Shown here: piece after piece, positions 7,863-16,667 of the stretch
How positions within the stretch are numbered: the first letter of the stretch is position 1
Layout of the letters: each line of letters begins with the position of its first letter
NCBI GenBank assembly: GCA_017308135.1
Contig: JAFKFM010000007.1
Coordinates: 390,001 to 454,000 of the forward strand
Direction of reading: 5' to 3'
DNA from: Alphaproteobacteria bacterium
Lineage (GTDB): Bacteria > Pseudomonadota > Alphaproteobacteria > CACIAM-22H2
Length of the DNA stretch: 64,000 bases
Notes under the pieces: model-generated
What the model saw: only the letters and a program-made list of their open reading frames with translations
Databases searched by the model: none
What the model was told of the DNA's origin: nothing
Made by a program: the position numbers and the translations under genes

Positions 7863-10841
7863 ATGGCCAAGTGGGTTTACTCGTTCGGAAACGGCAAGGC
7901 GGAAGGCAAGGCGGAGATGCGCAATCTCCTGGGCGGGAAGGGCGCCAATCTCGCCGAGATGAGCAATCTCGGTTTGCCCGTTCCGCCCGGCTTCACCGTG
8001 ACGACCGAAGTTTGCACCCATTACTACGCCAACAAGCGCGAATACCCGGCCGATCTGCGCGCCCAGGTGAACGCGGCGCTGGGCCAGGTCGAGAAGATCA
8101 CCGGCCGTAAATTCGGCGATCCTGCGAAGCCGCTGCTCGTCTCGGTGCGCTCGGGGGCGCGCGCCTCGATGCCGGGCATGATGGACACGGTCCTCAATCT
8201 CGGCCTCAACGACGTCACAGTCGAAGGCCTCGCCGCCGAAAGCGGCGATCCGCGCTTCGCCTACGATTCCTATCGCCGCTTCATCCAGATGTATGGCGAC
8301 GTCGTGCTCGAAGTGGATCACCACCATTTCGAGGAATTGCTCGAACAGGCGAAATCCGATCGCGGCGTGTCGCTCGATACCGACATGACCGCCGACGATT
8401 GGAAATCGCTGGTCGCCGCCTATAAGGCGATGGTGGCCAAGCAGCTCGGCCGGCCGTTCCCGCAGGACCCGCAGGAACAGTTGTGGGGTGCGGTGGGCGC
8501 GGTGTTCGCGAGCTGGATGAATCAGCGCGCCAATACCTATCGCCGCCTGCACCAGATCCCCGAGGAATGGGGCACGGCCGTCAACATCCAGGCGATGGTG
8601 TTCGGCAATATGGGCCCGGATTGCGCCACGGGTGTCGCGTTCACGCGCGATCCGTCGACCGGCGAGAACGAATTCTATGGCGAGTTCCTGATCAACGCGC
8701 AGGGCGAGGACGTCGTCGCCGGGATTCGCACGCCCCAGCAGCTCACGATCCTGGGCAAGGATCGCCAGAAGTCGAAGCTGCCGTCGATGGAAGAGGCGAT
8801 GCCCGAAACCTTCGCCCAGCTCTGCGATATCCGCGTGAAGCTGGAGCGCCATTACCGTGACATTCAGGACATCGAATTCACGGTCGAGAAGGGCAAGCTC
8901 TATATGCTGCAAACGCGCAACGGCAAGCGCACCGCCGCCGCCGCGTTGCGTATCGCCGTGGAGCTCGCCGAGGAAGGTTTGATCGACCGCAAGACGGCGG
9001 TCGGCCGCATCGATCCTTCGTCGCTCGATCAATTGCTGCATCCCACGCTCGACCCGAAGGCCGCGAAGTCGATCCTGACGCGCGGTCTGCCCGCGTCGCC
9101 CGGTGCCGCGTCGGGCATCGTGACGTTCTCCGCCGACGAAGCCGAAACGCTGGCGGGCGAAGGTAAGGCCGTGATCCTGGTGCGCGTCGAGACGAGCCCC
9201 GAGGATATTCATGGCATGCACGCCGCACGCGGCATTTTGACCACGCGCGGCGGCATGACCAGCCATGCGGCGGTCGTGGCGCGCGGCATGGGCCGGGCTT
9301 GCGTCGCCGGTGCGGGCGAAATCCGCGTCGACTACGCCGCCAAGACGATGAGCGTGCGCGGCACGGTCATCAAGGCGGGCGAGGCGATCACGATCGACGG
9401 CGGCACGGGCGACGTATTCAAGGGCGAAGTGCCGACGGTGCAGCCCGAACTCTCCGGTCATTTCGCGACGATCATGGAATGGGCGGATTCCTTCCGCCGC
9501 ATGAAGGTGCGCACCAACGCCGAAACGCCGCTCGACGCGCGCACCGCGCGCCGCTTCGGCGCCGAGGGCATTGGTCTGTGCCGCACCGAACATATGTTCT
9601 TCGATCCGTCGCGCATCACCGCGGTGCGCGAGATGATCGTGGCGGACGACGCTTCGCAGCGCGCGAAGGCTTTGGCGAAGATCCAGCCCTTCCAGCGTGA
9701 CGATTTCGCCGAATTGTTCCGCATCATGGACGGGCTGCCGGTGACGATCCGTCTGCTCGATCCGCCCTTGCACGAATTCCTGCCGCATTCGGACGCGGAT
9801 TTCGCCGAGTTGTCCAAGGCGACGGGCAAGAGCCTGGACGAATTGAAGGCGCGCGCGGAAAAGCTGACCGAGATGAACCCGATGCTGGGCCATCGCGGCT
9901 GCCGCCTCGCGGTCACCTATCCCGAAATCTACCAGATGCAGGCGCGTGCGATTTTCGAAGCCTGCGCGATAGTGGGCAAGGAAACCGGCCGCAAGGTCGA
10001 GCCCGAGATCATGATCCCGCTGGTGGCGATGAAGCGCGAGCTCGATCTGATGCGCGACCATATCGCCAAGGTCGCCGAGGAAGTGCGCGCCTCGTCGGGC
10101 GTCGAGATTTCCTACATGCTCGGCACGATGATCGAATTGCCGCGCGCGGCGTTGCGCGCAAGCGAGATCGCGGAGACGGCGGAGTTCTTCTCCTTCGGCA
10201 CCAACGATCTGACGCAAACGACGTTCGGCCTGTCGCGCGACGATTCGGCCGCGTTCCTCGGCGCCTACGAATCGCAGAAAATCCTGACGCGCGATCCGTT
10301 CGTGTCGATGGATATCGACGGCGTGGGCGAACTCGTCGCCATCGGCACGTCGCGCGGCCGCGCCACGCGCAAGAATTTGAAGGTCGGCATTTGCGGCGAA
10401 CATGGCGGCGACCCGGCGTCGATCCATTTCTGCGAACGCACGGGCCTCGACTACGTTTCGTGCTCGCCCTACCGCGTGCCGATCGCGCGTCTGGCGGCGG
10501 CGCAGGCCGCGATTCAGGCCGCGCCCGCCAAGGCCGCGGCGAAGCCGACCGCCAAGCCCAGCACCGAGCGCCATAACCGCGTGCTGATTTCGGCCGGACG
10601 CCGTGCGGCCGGTTCGCGCGTTTCGGCCGGACGCAATTTCGCGGCCCCGACGGCGCGTCCGGGCAAGAAGAAGCAAGCGCCGAAACCGGTCGTGAAAAAG
10701 ACGCCGGTGAAGAAGGCCGCGCCGGCGAAGAAGAAAGCGGCACCGGTCAAGAAGGCGCCGGCGAAGAAAATCGCGAAGAAGCCCGCGCCGAAGAAAAAGG
10801 CGCCGGTTAAGAAGCCGGCGAAGAAGTCGAAGAAGAAATAA
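7863..10841 (+). CDS. ppdK: Pyruvate, phosphate dikinase with a lysine-rich C-terminal tail
   Basis: A 992-residue PPDK, which interconverts pyruvate + ATP + Pi and PEP + AMP + PPi. Domains in order: N-terminal nucleotide-binding domain (GGKGANLAEMSNLGLPVPPG at the start), central phosphohistidine domain with GGMTSHAAVVARGMG (His468), and C-terminal PEP/pyruvate TIM barrel with the FGTNDLTQTTFG motif and catalytic Cys844 in GICGEHGGDP. The enzyme normally ends after a sequence like YRVPIARLAAAQ (~residue 885). Here about 107 residues follow: an Ala/Pro/Arg linker, then a histone-H1-like tail with 27 Lys in the last 59 residues and no acidic residue. The frame is continuous, with no sign of a frameshift fusion. 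Confidence 0.95.
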   Translation: MAKWVYSFGNGKAEGKAEMRNLLGGKGANLAEMSNLGLPVPPGFTVTTEVCTHYYANKREYPADLRAQVNAALGQVEKITGRKFGDPAKPLLVSVRSGARASMPGMMDTVLNLGLNDVTVEGLAAESGDPRFAYDSYRRFIQMYGDVVLEVDHHHFEELLEQAKSDRGVSLDTDMTADDWKSLVAAYKAMVAKQLGRPFPQDPQEQLWGAVGAVFASWMNQRANTYRRLHQIPEEWGTAVNIQAMVFGNMGPDCATGVAFTRDPSTGENEFYGEFLINAQGEDVVAGIRTPQQLTILGKDRQKSKLPSMEEAMPETFAQLCDIRVKLERHYRDIQDIEFTVEKGKLYMLQTRNGKRTAAAALRIAVELAEEGLIDRKTAVGRIDPSSLDQLLHPTLDPKAAKSILTRGLPASPGAASGIVTFSADEAETLAGEGKAVILVRVETSPEDIHGMHAARGILTTRGGMTSHAAVVARGMGRACVAGAGEIRVDYAAKTMSVRGTVIKAGEAITIDGGTGDVFKGEVPTVQPELSGHFATIMEWADSFRRMKVRTNAETPLDARTARRFGAEGIGLCRTEHMFFDPSRITAVREMIVADDASQRAKALAKIQPFQRDDFAELFRIMDGLPVTIRLLDPPLHEFLPHSDADFAELSKATGKSLDELKARAEKLTEMNPMLGHRGCRLAVTYPEIYQMQARAIFEACAIVGKETGRKVEPEIMIPLVAMKRELDLMRDHIAKVAEEVRASSGVEISYMLGTMIELPRAALRASEIAETAEFFSFGTNDLTQTTFGLSRDDSAAFLGAYESQKILTRDPFVSMDIDGVGELVAIGTSRGRATRKNLKVGICGEHGGDPASIHFCERTGLDYVSCSPYRVPIARLAAAQAAIQAAPAKAAAKPTAKPSTERHNRVLISAGRRAAGSRVSAGRNFAAPTARPGKKKQAPKPVVKKTPVKKAAPAKKKAAPVKKAPAKKIAKKPAPKKKAPVKKPAKKSKKK

Positions 10842-10848
10842 TCTTCAT

Positions 10849-10935
10849 CGTCACCCCGGCCGAGCGCAAGCGAGAGCCGGGGTCTCGGATCCCGGGTCGC
10901 GCCGTCGCTCACGCGTCGGCTTGCCCGGGATGACG
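10849..10935. repeat. Dispersed palindromic element, copy 1
   Basis: An ~87-bp GC-rich element that begins CGTCACCCCGG and ends CCGGGATGACG, so the ends are imperfect inverted repeats. The interior has further short palindromes around CGGATCCCGGG. A second copy is at 62322-62403. It fills the gap between the convergent ppdK and ygfZ genes and could form a stable hairpin at both transcript ends, although there is no clear U-tract. Confidence 0.75.
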
Positions 10936-10940
10936 GAACT

Positions 10941-11837
10941 CTAGAAATTCGCCCAGGCGGGTTTGTGCGGCGTCAGCGTCGCATCGCCCGCCTGGAGCGG
11001 AATGCCTTCCGCCGCCGCCTTCGCCATCGCTTCCAGGCGCAGCAGCGCTAGGCCCATGGCACCGGCGGCAGAACGCATCTCGCCCGCTTCCGCCTCGCCG
11101 AGTTTGACGATCGTGCCGGGGGCGGGGACGGGCCCATCGATCGCGACGGGCACGAGGCGCTTTTTGACCAGCCCGCGATACTTCATGCGCGCGGTCAGTT
11201 CCTGGCCGATATAGCAGCCCTTTTTCCAATCGACGCCCGAGAGCTCGTCGAAGCCGTTCTCCAGCAGCAGCGCGTCCTCGACTGGAAGATCGCGGCTGCC
11301 GTCGGGCACACCCAGCTTCACGCGCAGCGCGTCGTAAGCCGCAGGATCGCCATGCGCCAGTCCGGCGGCCGACGCGATTTCGGCGAAGCGGCCGGACGGC
11401 AGGATCGCGCGCAGACCCAATTCGGCCAAGCGCGGATCGACGAAGATCGCGCCGCCGCCTTCTTCCCGCGCCGTGCCGGGGGCGGCGTCGAGACCGAATT
11501 TCGCGGCGACGCCGTCGCCCCAGGCGATCGCGACTTCGAAATCGGGGCGGGGTGCGATCGTCACCTTCGCGCGCAACTTGTAAAGCTTCAGCCGTTTCGC
11601 GAGATCGTCGATACGCGCGGCCTCGACATCGAGCAGGATCGTATCGCCCGCTTCGGCCAGCATGAATTCGTGCAGGAAGCGGCCTTGCGCGGTCAGGAAC
11701 CCGCCATAGCCCGCGCGCGTCGGCGACAGTTTCAGCGTGTCCGCCGAAATCAGGCCTTGCAGGAAGGTCTTGCGATCCTCGCCCGCAACGGCGAGCACGG
11801 CACGGGCGGGCAGGGCGGCGAAAACGGGCGCGGTCAT
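10941..11837 (-). CDS. ygfZ: YgfZ/GcvT-like folate-binding protein (Fe-S/tRNA modification)
   Basis: A 298-residue protein related to the glycine-cleavage T protein. The YgfZ hallmark KGCYIGQE occurs near residue 205, followed by the typical LTARMKYRGLVKKRLVPV. The N-terminus, with GEDRKTFLQGLISAD, also fits. E. coli YgfZ uses tetrahydrofolate and supports maturation of certain Fe-S enzymes and tRNA modification. It is divergent from the glycosyltransferase operon and convergent with ppdK. Confidence 0.9.
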   Translation of the reverse strand: MTAPVFAALPARAVLAVAGEDRKTFLQGLISADTLKLSPTRAGYGGFLTAQGRFLHEFMLAEAGDTILLDVEAARIDDLAKRLKLYKLRAKVTIAPRPDFEVAIAWGDGVAAKFGLDAAPGTAREEGGGAIFVDPRLAELGLRAILPSGRFAEIASAAGLAHGDPAAYDALRVKLGVPDGSRDLPVEDALLLENGFDELSGVDWKKGCYIGQELTARMKYRGLVKKRLVPVAIDGPVPAPGTIVKLGEAEAGEMRSAAGAMGLALLRLEAMAKAAAEGIPLQAGDATLTPHKPAWANF

Positions 11838-11865
11838 AGGCTGGAGATAGGGGGCCCGCCCGGCC

Positions 11866-11894
11866 TTGGCAAGCCCAAGGGTGCGGCCTATAAG
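11866..11894 (+). promoter_or_regulatory. Promoter of the glycosyltransferase operon, predicted leaderless
   Basis: TTGGCA (11866-11871), a 17-bp spacer and TATAAG (11889-11894). Only five bases separate the -10 box from the ATG at 11900, so transcription should begin at or next to the start codon. No Shine-Dalgarno can fit. Confidence 0.6.
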
Positions 11895-11899
11895 TCCCT

Positions 11900-12937
11900 A
11901 TGGGAAAAAGGATTTGTTTCGTCGAATCGTCGGTGCCGTTCGACGGTTTCGGCCCCACCAGCCGGCCGCTGGATGCGGGCCCCCGGGCACTCGCCTATTT
12001 GGCGGCGGCCCTCGCCCAGCGCGGGCACGAAGTTAGCGTCATCAACAAGGCGGATTTCCCGGCCTTGTGCGACGGTGTGGATTGGCTCGGCTGGACGCAA
12101 GAACCCAAAGCCAACCCGGAAATCGCCATCGCGGTGGACGATCCCGCGTTGCTCGCCCATGCGCCGCATGCGGAAAAGCGCTTCGTTTGGGCGCACGGCA
12201 CGGCCGCGTCGCTCGACGTGCCCGCCGCCGTGTCGTCCTTCGGCGCGTGGCGCCCGGACGTGGTGTTCCACACCAAGCCGCAGCGCGACCGCTGGCTGAA
12301 CGCCAATGGTTTGACGACGCATGTCGTCGAGCCGGCACCCGGCCATGCCTTCCTCGACGATTTTCCGGTGCATCCGGCCGAGCCGCCGCGGCTGCTGACC
12401 GTGTGCCATCCGCTCGGCGGGCTCGAACGCCTCGTGCGTTTGTTCGCCGAGCGTATTCGTCCCGCCGTGCCCAATGCGGAATTGCGCGTCTATTCGGCGA
12501 TGCTCGATCGCGGGCGCTGGGGCGGCGACGTGCCCGCCGCCGTGCGCCCCGTTCACGAGCTTTGCCAAGCCTGGGCGAGTGCGGGCGTCACCGTGCATCC
12601 GCCGCAGCCCGATCCGCAAATGGCCGACGCTTATCGGCAAGCGCGCGGATTGCTGCATCCTTCGCTGGCGGAGGAACCCGCCGCGATCGTTCTGATGGAA
12701 GCGCAGGCCGCGTGCTTGCCGGTGATCGGCTTCATGCAAAGCGCCGTGGCGTTCGATCGCGTGGCCGATGGCGTGACCGGCAAGCTCGCGGCGTCCGACG
12801 ACGCGTTCGTCGAGGCGGCGGTAGAATTGCTCACCTCGGCCGACACGCATGCGCGCTATTCCGGCAATTGCAAGACGCTGCGGCGCGGCCGAACCTGGGC
12901 GATCGCCGCCGCGGAATGGGAAGAGCTGTTCGCGTGA
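11900..12937 (+). CDS. Glycosyltransferase, GT-B fold (GT4-like)
   Basis: A 345-residue first gene of a polysaccharide operon. The N-terminal half has the Rossmann-like opening (ICFVESSVPFDGFGPTS, then ALAYLAAALAQRGHEVSVI). The C-terminal half carries a retaining-GT4-like sugar-nucleotide region: ARGLLHPSLAEEPAAIVLME, where the EEPAAIVLME segment stands in for the usual E-X7-E motif. Probably cytoplasmic or membrane-associated. Donor and acceptor cannot be read from sequence. Its stop overlaps the next start (GTGA). Confidence 0.8.
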   Translation: MGKRICFVESSVPFDGFGPTSRPLDAGPRALAYLAAALAQRGHEVSVINKADFPALCDGVDWLGWTQEPKANPEIAIAVDDPALLAHAPHAEKRFVWAHGTAASLDVPAAVSSFGAWRPDVVFHTKPQRDRWLNANGLTTHVVEPAPGHAFLDDFPVHPAEPPRLLTVCHPLGGLERLVRLFAERIRPAVPNAELRVYSAMLDRGRWGGDVPAAVRPVHELCQAWASAGVTVHPPQPDPQMADAYRQARGLLHPSLAEEPAAIVLMEAQAACLPVIGFMQSAVAFDRVADGVTGKLAASDDAFVEAAVELLTSADTHARYSGNCKTLRRGRTWAIAAAEWEELFA

Positions 12938-13881
12938 AGGCGCTGTTCGTCACCTCCAACCGGATCGGCGACGCGGTTTTGACCTCGGGCGTTCTGGCGC
13001 ATTTGATCGACGCGCATCCCGATTTGCGGGTGACGATCGCGTGCGGGCCGCATGCCGCCCCGTTGTTCGACGCCGTGCCCGGGCGCGCGGCGACGATCCC
13101 GATGATCAAAGCGCCGTTCAAAGGCCATTGGTTTTCGCTATGGGCGAAATGCCTGCCGCAATTATGGGATATCGCGATCGATATGCGCGGCTCCGGCCTC
13201 ACGTGGTTCTTGCTCGCCAAGAAACGCGCGATCCTGTCCGGCCGCAATGATGCGCTGCATCGCGTCGAGGATGCCGCGCGTGTGTTGAATCTGTCGCCGA
13301 CGCCAAGCCCGCGTCTGTGGCATTCGCCCAAATCGCTTGCGCGCGCCGAAGCGCTGATGGGCAACGGCAAATGGCTCGTCCTCGGCGCCACGGCGAATTG
13401 GCCGGGCAAGGCCTGGGCCGCGACGCGCTTTCGCGAACTCGCGCTGCGTTTGATCGCGCAGGGTGCCGCGCTGGCGGGTGCCCGCGTCGCCATCGTCGGC
13501 GGGCCGGGCGAGCGTGAGATGGCGGCCCCCTTGTTGGGCGGCAACGCGCTCGACCTCGTCGGCACCGAAGATCTCGGCACGGTCGCGGCGGCGATTTCGC
13601 GCGCGTCGCTTTATGTCGGCAACGATTCAGGCTTGATGCATGTCGCCGCCGCGTCGGGCGTGCCCACGCTCGGGCTGTTCGGCCCGTCGGAGGATCGGCA
13701 TTTCCGCCCCTGGGGCCCGAACGCCGCCTTCGTGCGCACGCCCGAAAGCAAGGCCGAGTTGTTCGCCAAGATCGATTTCCAGCCCAAGGGCGCTCTCGGC
13801 CTGATGGACTCGCTGAGTGTCGAAATGGCCGAGCGCGCGGCCAACGATCTTCTGTCGCGCGTGCAGGCGAGGGCGGCATGA
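12934..13881 (+). CDS. Glycosyltransferase family 9 (heptosyltransferase-like)
   Basis: A 315-residue protein, GTG start overlapping the previous stop by 4 bp. The N-terminus (KALFVTSNRIGDAVLTSGVL) is the GT9 signature. The C-terminal half has ISRASLYVGNDSGLMHVAAA and GVPTLGLFGPS, the nucleotide-heptose binding region. GT9 enzymes add ADP-heptose or related sugars to the lipopolysaccharide inner core. The context with other core-type transferases supports a role in LPS core assembly. Confidence 0.9.
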   Translation: MKALFVTSNRIGDAVLTSGVLAHLIDAHPDLRVTIACGPHAAPLFDAVPGRAATIPMIKAPFKGHWFSLWAKCLPQLWDIAIDMRGSGLTWFLLAKKRAILSGRNDALHRVEDAARVLNLSPTPSPRLWHSPKSLARAEALMGNGKWLVLGATANWPGKAWAATRFRELALRLIAQGAALAGARVAIVGGPGEREMAAPLLGGNALDLVGTEDLGTVAAAISRASLYVGNDSGLMHVAAASGVPTLGLFGPSEDRHFRPWGPNAAFVRTPESKAELFAKIDFQPKGALGLMDSLSVEMAERAANDLLSRVQARAA

Positions 13882-14630
13882 CCAAGCTTTCCGCCCTGAT
13901 CGTCGCCCGCAACGAGGAAGCGCGCTTGCCCGCGTGCCTCGCGGCGATTGCCTTCGCCGACGAGATCGTCGTCGTGCTCGACCGCACGACCGACGCCAGT
14001 CGCGCGGTGGCCGAGAAATATGGTGCGCGCGTCATCGAAGGCGGGTGGGATGTCGAAGGCGATCGGCGCAATGCCGGGATCGCGGCGTGTGCGGGCCCGT
14101 GGATTTTGGAAGTCGATGCCGACGAAATCGTGCCGCCCGAACTTGGCGCCGAGATTCGGGCGGTGGTGTCGAATTCGACCGCTTCGCGCCATCTGATCCC
14201 GGTCGACAATTATATCGGCGAACGTTTGGTGCGCTATGGCTGGGGCGCGTCGTTCGGTAAGAACGCCTATCCCGGCTTGTTCCGCAAAGGCGCCAAGATC
14301 TGGGGTCGCGAGCGCGTGCATCCGTCATTGAAATTCGACGGCGTCGAAGGAGCCCCCCTGACCGCGCGACTGATCCATCACGTCGATCGCAATCTTTCCG
14401 AAACGATCCGCCGTTTGGATCGCTACACCTCGGCGCGCGCGATCGATCTGCGCGCCAAGGGCGATCCGGATCCGACGTCGCGCTATGTGCGGCGCTTCTT
14501 CTCGCGGTTCTGGAAATGCTTCGTCGCGCGCAAGGGCTATCGCGAGGGCGGGTACGGCCTCGTTATCGCCGCATTGGCGGGTTTGTATCCGCTCGTGTCG
14601 CATCTGAAAGCCAAGTACGAGAAGGAATAG
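13878..14630 (+). CDS. Glycosyltransferase family 2 (WaaE/KdtX-like)
   Basis: A 250-residue inverting GT-A enzyme. It opens with KLSALIVARNEEARLPACLA, the GT2 start. LEVDADEIVPPELGAEI contains a DxD motif, and the Arg/Tyr-rich C-terminal half resembles WaaE/KdtX proteins that add beta-glucose to inner-core heptose. The start overlaps the GT9 stop by 4 bp. Function by family and neighbours; the acceptor is inferred. Confidence 0.88.
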   Translation: MTKLSALIVARNEEARLPACLAAIAFADEIVVVLDRTTDASRAVAEKYGARVIEGGWDVEGDRRNAGIAACAGPWILEVDADEIVPPELGAEIRAVVSNSTASRHLIPVDNYIGERLVRYGWGASFGKNAYPGLFRKGAKIWGRERVHPSLKFDGVEGAPLTARLIHHVDRNLSETIRRLDRYTSARAIDLRAKGDPDPTSRYVRRFFSRFWKCFVARKGYREGGYGLVIAALAGLYPLVSHLKAKYEKE

Positions 14631-14634
14631 GCAC

Positions 14635-15642
14635 GTGGCCCGCATCGTCCTGGCCGACGACGGGATCGCGTTCGACGGCCGCAGTGCCGGCGCGTTGGGC
14701 GGCGGCGAAACGGCGTTTTTGCGCCTTGCCGAAGGCTTGGCCGCGCGCGGCCACGATGTGGCGGCGTTCAGCAATACGGACGAACGCGGTAACGTCGCCG
14801 GCGTCGAATGGGCGCCGGTCTCGGGCCCGATGCCGGACGATGCCGATCTTTACATCGCCAATCGCGGCGACCGCGTGTTGGATCGCGTGCCCGGCGCCAA
14901 GCGCATCGCCTTTTGGCTGCATAACGACGCGCGCTATCTGAAGAAGTTCCGCTATCTGCGCCGTTTGTGGCGCCGCAAACCCACGCTGGTCTTCGTCAGC
15001 CAATCCCATCGCCGCTTGGCGCCTTCCTGGCTGCCGGGCGGTGAACGCGTGGTGATCCCGTTGGGTTTGGAGGACGCGTATCGCCACGAAGCATTGCGCG
15101 CCGTTCCGCCGCCGGTGGCGCTCTATGCCGCCAATCCGCTGCGGGGTTTGTCGGAACTCGCGGCACTCTGGCCGAGGATCGATGTCGCAGGCGCCAAGCT
15201 GCTCGCGCATTCGGGTGCGGATCTCTATGCCGCTAAGCCGCGTACGCGGGCGGCGATGGAAGCGGCGCTCGCCAGCGTGGCGGGCGTTACGGGCATCGAA
15301 TTGCGCCCCTTCGTCAAACGCGATGCGTTGATCGATGTGCTGCGCGGGGCGCGCGTGTTTCTCTACCCCGGCGACCCGACCGAGACGTTTTGTCTGTCGG
15401 TCGCGGAAGCCCAGGCCTTGGGCGTGCCCTGCGTCGTTTATGCGCGTGGCGCCTTGCCCGAACGCGTCATCGACGGCAAAACCGGATTCGTCGCGAAATC
15501 CGAAGCGGAATTCGTCGATGCCGCGCGGCGCCTGTTGAGCGAGGACGCGCTGTGGCTTGCCCAGCATCGCGCGTGCTTGGCGACGCAAAACAAGCGCGGT
15601 TGGGCCGACATGGCGGCCGACTTCGAAAGGCTGCTACCATGA
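14635..15642 (+). CDS. Glycosyltransferase family 4-like protein
   Basis: A 335-residue GT-B protein with a GTG start 4 bp after the previous stop. The N-terminal GALGGGETAFLRLAEGLAARG is the donor-domain glycine loop followed by the typical helix. The C-terminal part has YPGDPTETFCLSVAEAQALG (E-X7-E-like) and GVPCVVYARGALPERV. Most likely adds a sugar to the same surface glycan as its neighbours. Coupled by ATGA to the next transferase. Confidence 0.85.
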   Translation: MARIVLADDGIAFDGRSAGALGGGETAFLRLAEGLAARGHDVAAFSNTDERGNVAGVEWAPVSGPMPDDADLYIANRGDRVLDRVPGAKRIAFWLHNDARYLKKFRYLRRLWRRKPTLVFVSQSHRRLAPSWLPGGERVVIPLGLEDAYRHEALRAVPPPVALYAANPLRGLSELAALWPRIDVAGAKLLAHSGADLYAAKPRTRAAMEAALASVAGVTGIELRPFVKRDALIDVLRGARVFLYPGDPTETFCLSVAEAQALGVPCVVYARGALPERVIDGKTGFVAKSEAEFVDAARRLLSEDALWLAQHRACLATQNKRGWADMAADFERLLP

Positions 15643-16667
15643 CGCGGCTCGTGTCGTTGATGGCGGGCGCCAAGGTCGGCGGGGCGGAAGCCTTCTTCGA
15701 GCGCCTCGTCGTGGCGTTGCAGGCGAACGGCATCGAACAGCGCGTGGCGATCCGCGCCGATGCGGATCGCAAATCGCGCTTGCGGGCGAAGGGTGTCGAT
15801 CCCGTCGCACTCTCGTTCGGCGGGGTATTCGATCTTGCGACGCCCTGGCGTTTGAAATCTCTGTTCGACGATTTCAACGCGGAAGTCGCTCTCGCCTTTA
15901 TGAGCCGCGCCGCCGCCAAATTGCCGCCCAAGGCGCTGACCAAGTCGCGCCCGGCCTATGTCGGCCGGCTCGGCGGCTACTACGATCTCAAATACTACCG
16001 GCGTTGCGATCACCTGATCGGCAACACGCGCGACATTTGCGATTGGATCGTCAAGCAAGGCTGGCCCGCCGCGCGTGTCGATTATCTGCCGAATTTCGTC
16101 GATGCGACGCCGGTGGTACCCGCATCGCGTGAAGGTGCCGACAAGATCGTCCTCGCGCTCGGCCGCCTTCATACGAACAAAGCGTTCGATGTGGCGATTG
16201 CGGCGATGGAAAACGTGCCGAACGCGCAGCTTTGGATCGCCGGGGCGGGGCCGCTCGACGGCGAACTCAAAGCGCAAGCCGCCAAGCTCGGCGATCGCGT
16301 CCGCTTCCTCGGCTGGCGCGCGGACTCGACTGCGTTGATCGAAGCGTGCGACGTGCTGGTCTGCCCGTCGCGGCACGAGCCGCTGGGCAATGTCGTGATC
16401 GAAGCCTGGGCGCGCGGCAAGCCGGTGGTCGCGGCGGCGAGCCAAGGCCCCGGTGCCTTGATTCGCGACGGCAAGGATGGCTTGCTGGTGCCCATCGATG
16501 ACGCCATATCGCTCTCGCAAGCGCTCAATCGCGTGCTCGCCGAACGCGCGCTGGCGGACGATCTGGGGGCGGCCGGCCAAGCGCGCCACGCGGGCGAGTT
16601 CGGCGAGGCAAAGGTGATCGGCGCCTATAAGGATTTCATCGCCCGTGCCGCCAAGGAGTATCGCTGA
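15639..16667 (+). CDS. Glycosyltransferase family 4
   Basis: A 342-residue retaining GT-B enzyme. The donor loop is GAKVGGAEAFFERLVVAL. The C-terminal Rossmann domain is clear: ILxLGRL-like VLALGRLHTNKAFDVAI, the IAGAGPLDGEL strand, and CPSRHEPLGNVVIEAWARGK, the E-X7-E nucleotide-sugar motif. The similarity to heptose/LPS-core GT4 enzymes is good. It abuts asnB with no gap. Confidence 0.9.
   Translation: MTRLVSLMAGAKVGGAEAFFERLVVALQANGIEQRVAIRADADRKSRLRAKGVDPVALSFGGVFDLATPWRLKSLFDDFNAEVALAFMSRAAAKLPPKALTKSRPAYVGRLGGYYDLKYYRRCDHLIGNTRDICDWIVKQGWPAARVDYLPNFVDATPVVPASREGADKIVLALGRLHTNKAFDVAIAAMENVPNAQLWIAGAGPLDGELKAQAAKLGDRVRFLGWRADSTALIEACDVLVCPSRHEPLGNVVIEAWARGKPVVAAASQGPGALIRDGKDGLLVPIDDAISLSQALNRVLAERALADDLGAAGQARHAGEFGEAKVIGAYKDFIARAAKEYR

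Noticed and set aside
7215..10676. 1153-codon minus-strand open frame opposite glyS/ppdK
   Set aside because: Shadow of ppdK: high GC removes stops in this antisense frame; product is His/Arg-rich without domains, while the plus strand encodes PPDK with all motifs.
10587..10841. Separate histone-like gene downstream of ppdK joined by a frameshift
   Set aside because: No start codon with a ribosome-binding site before the lysine-rich part and no frame break; the tail is in the same frame as PPDK.
12067..13881. 604-codon frame through two glycosyltransferase genes
   Set aside because: The first 289 codons are an alternative frame of the upstream glycosyltransferase; the GT9 protein starts at GTG 12934.
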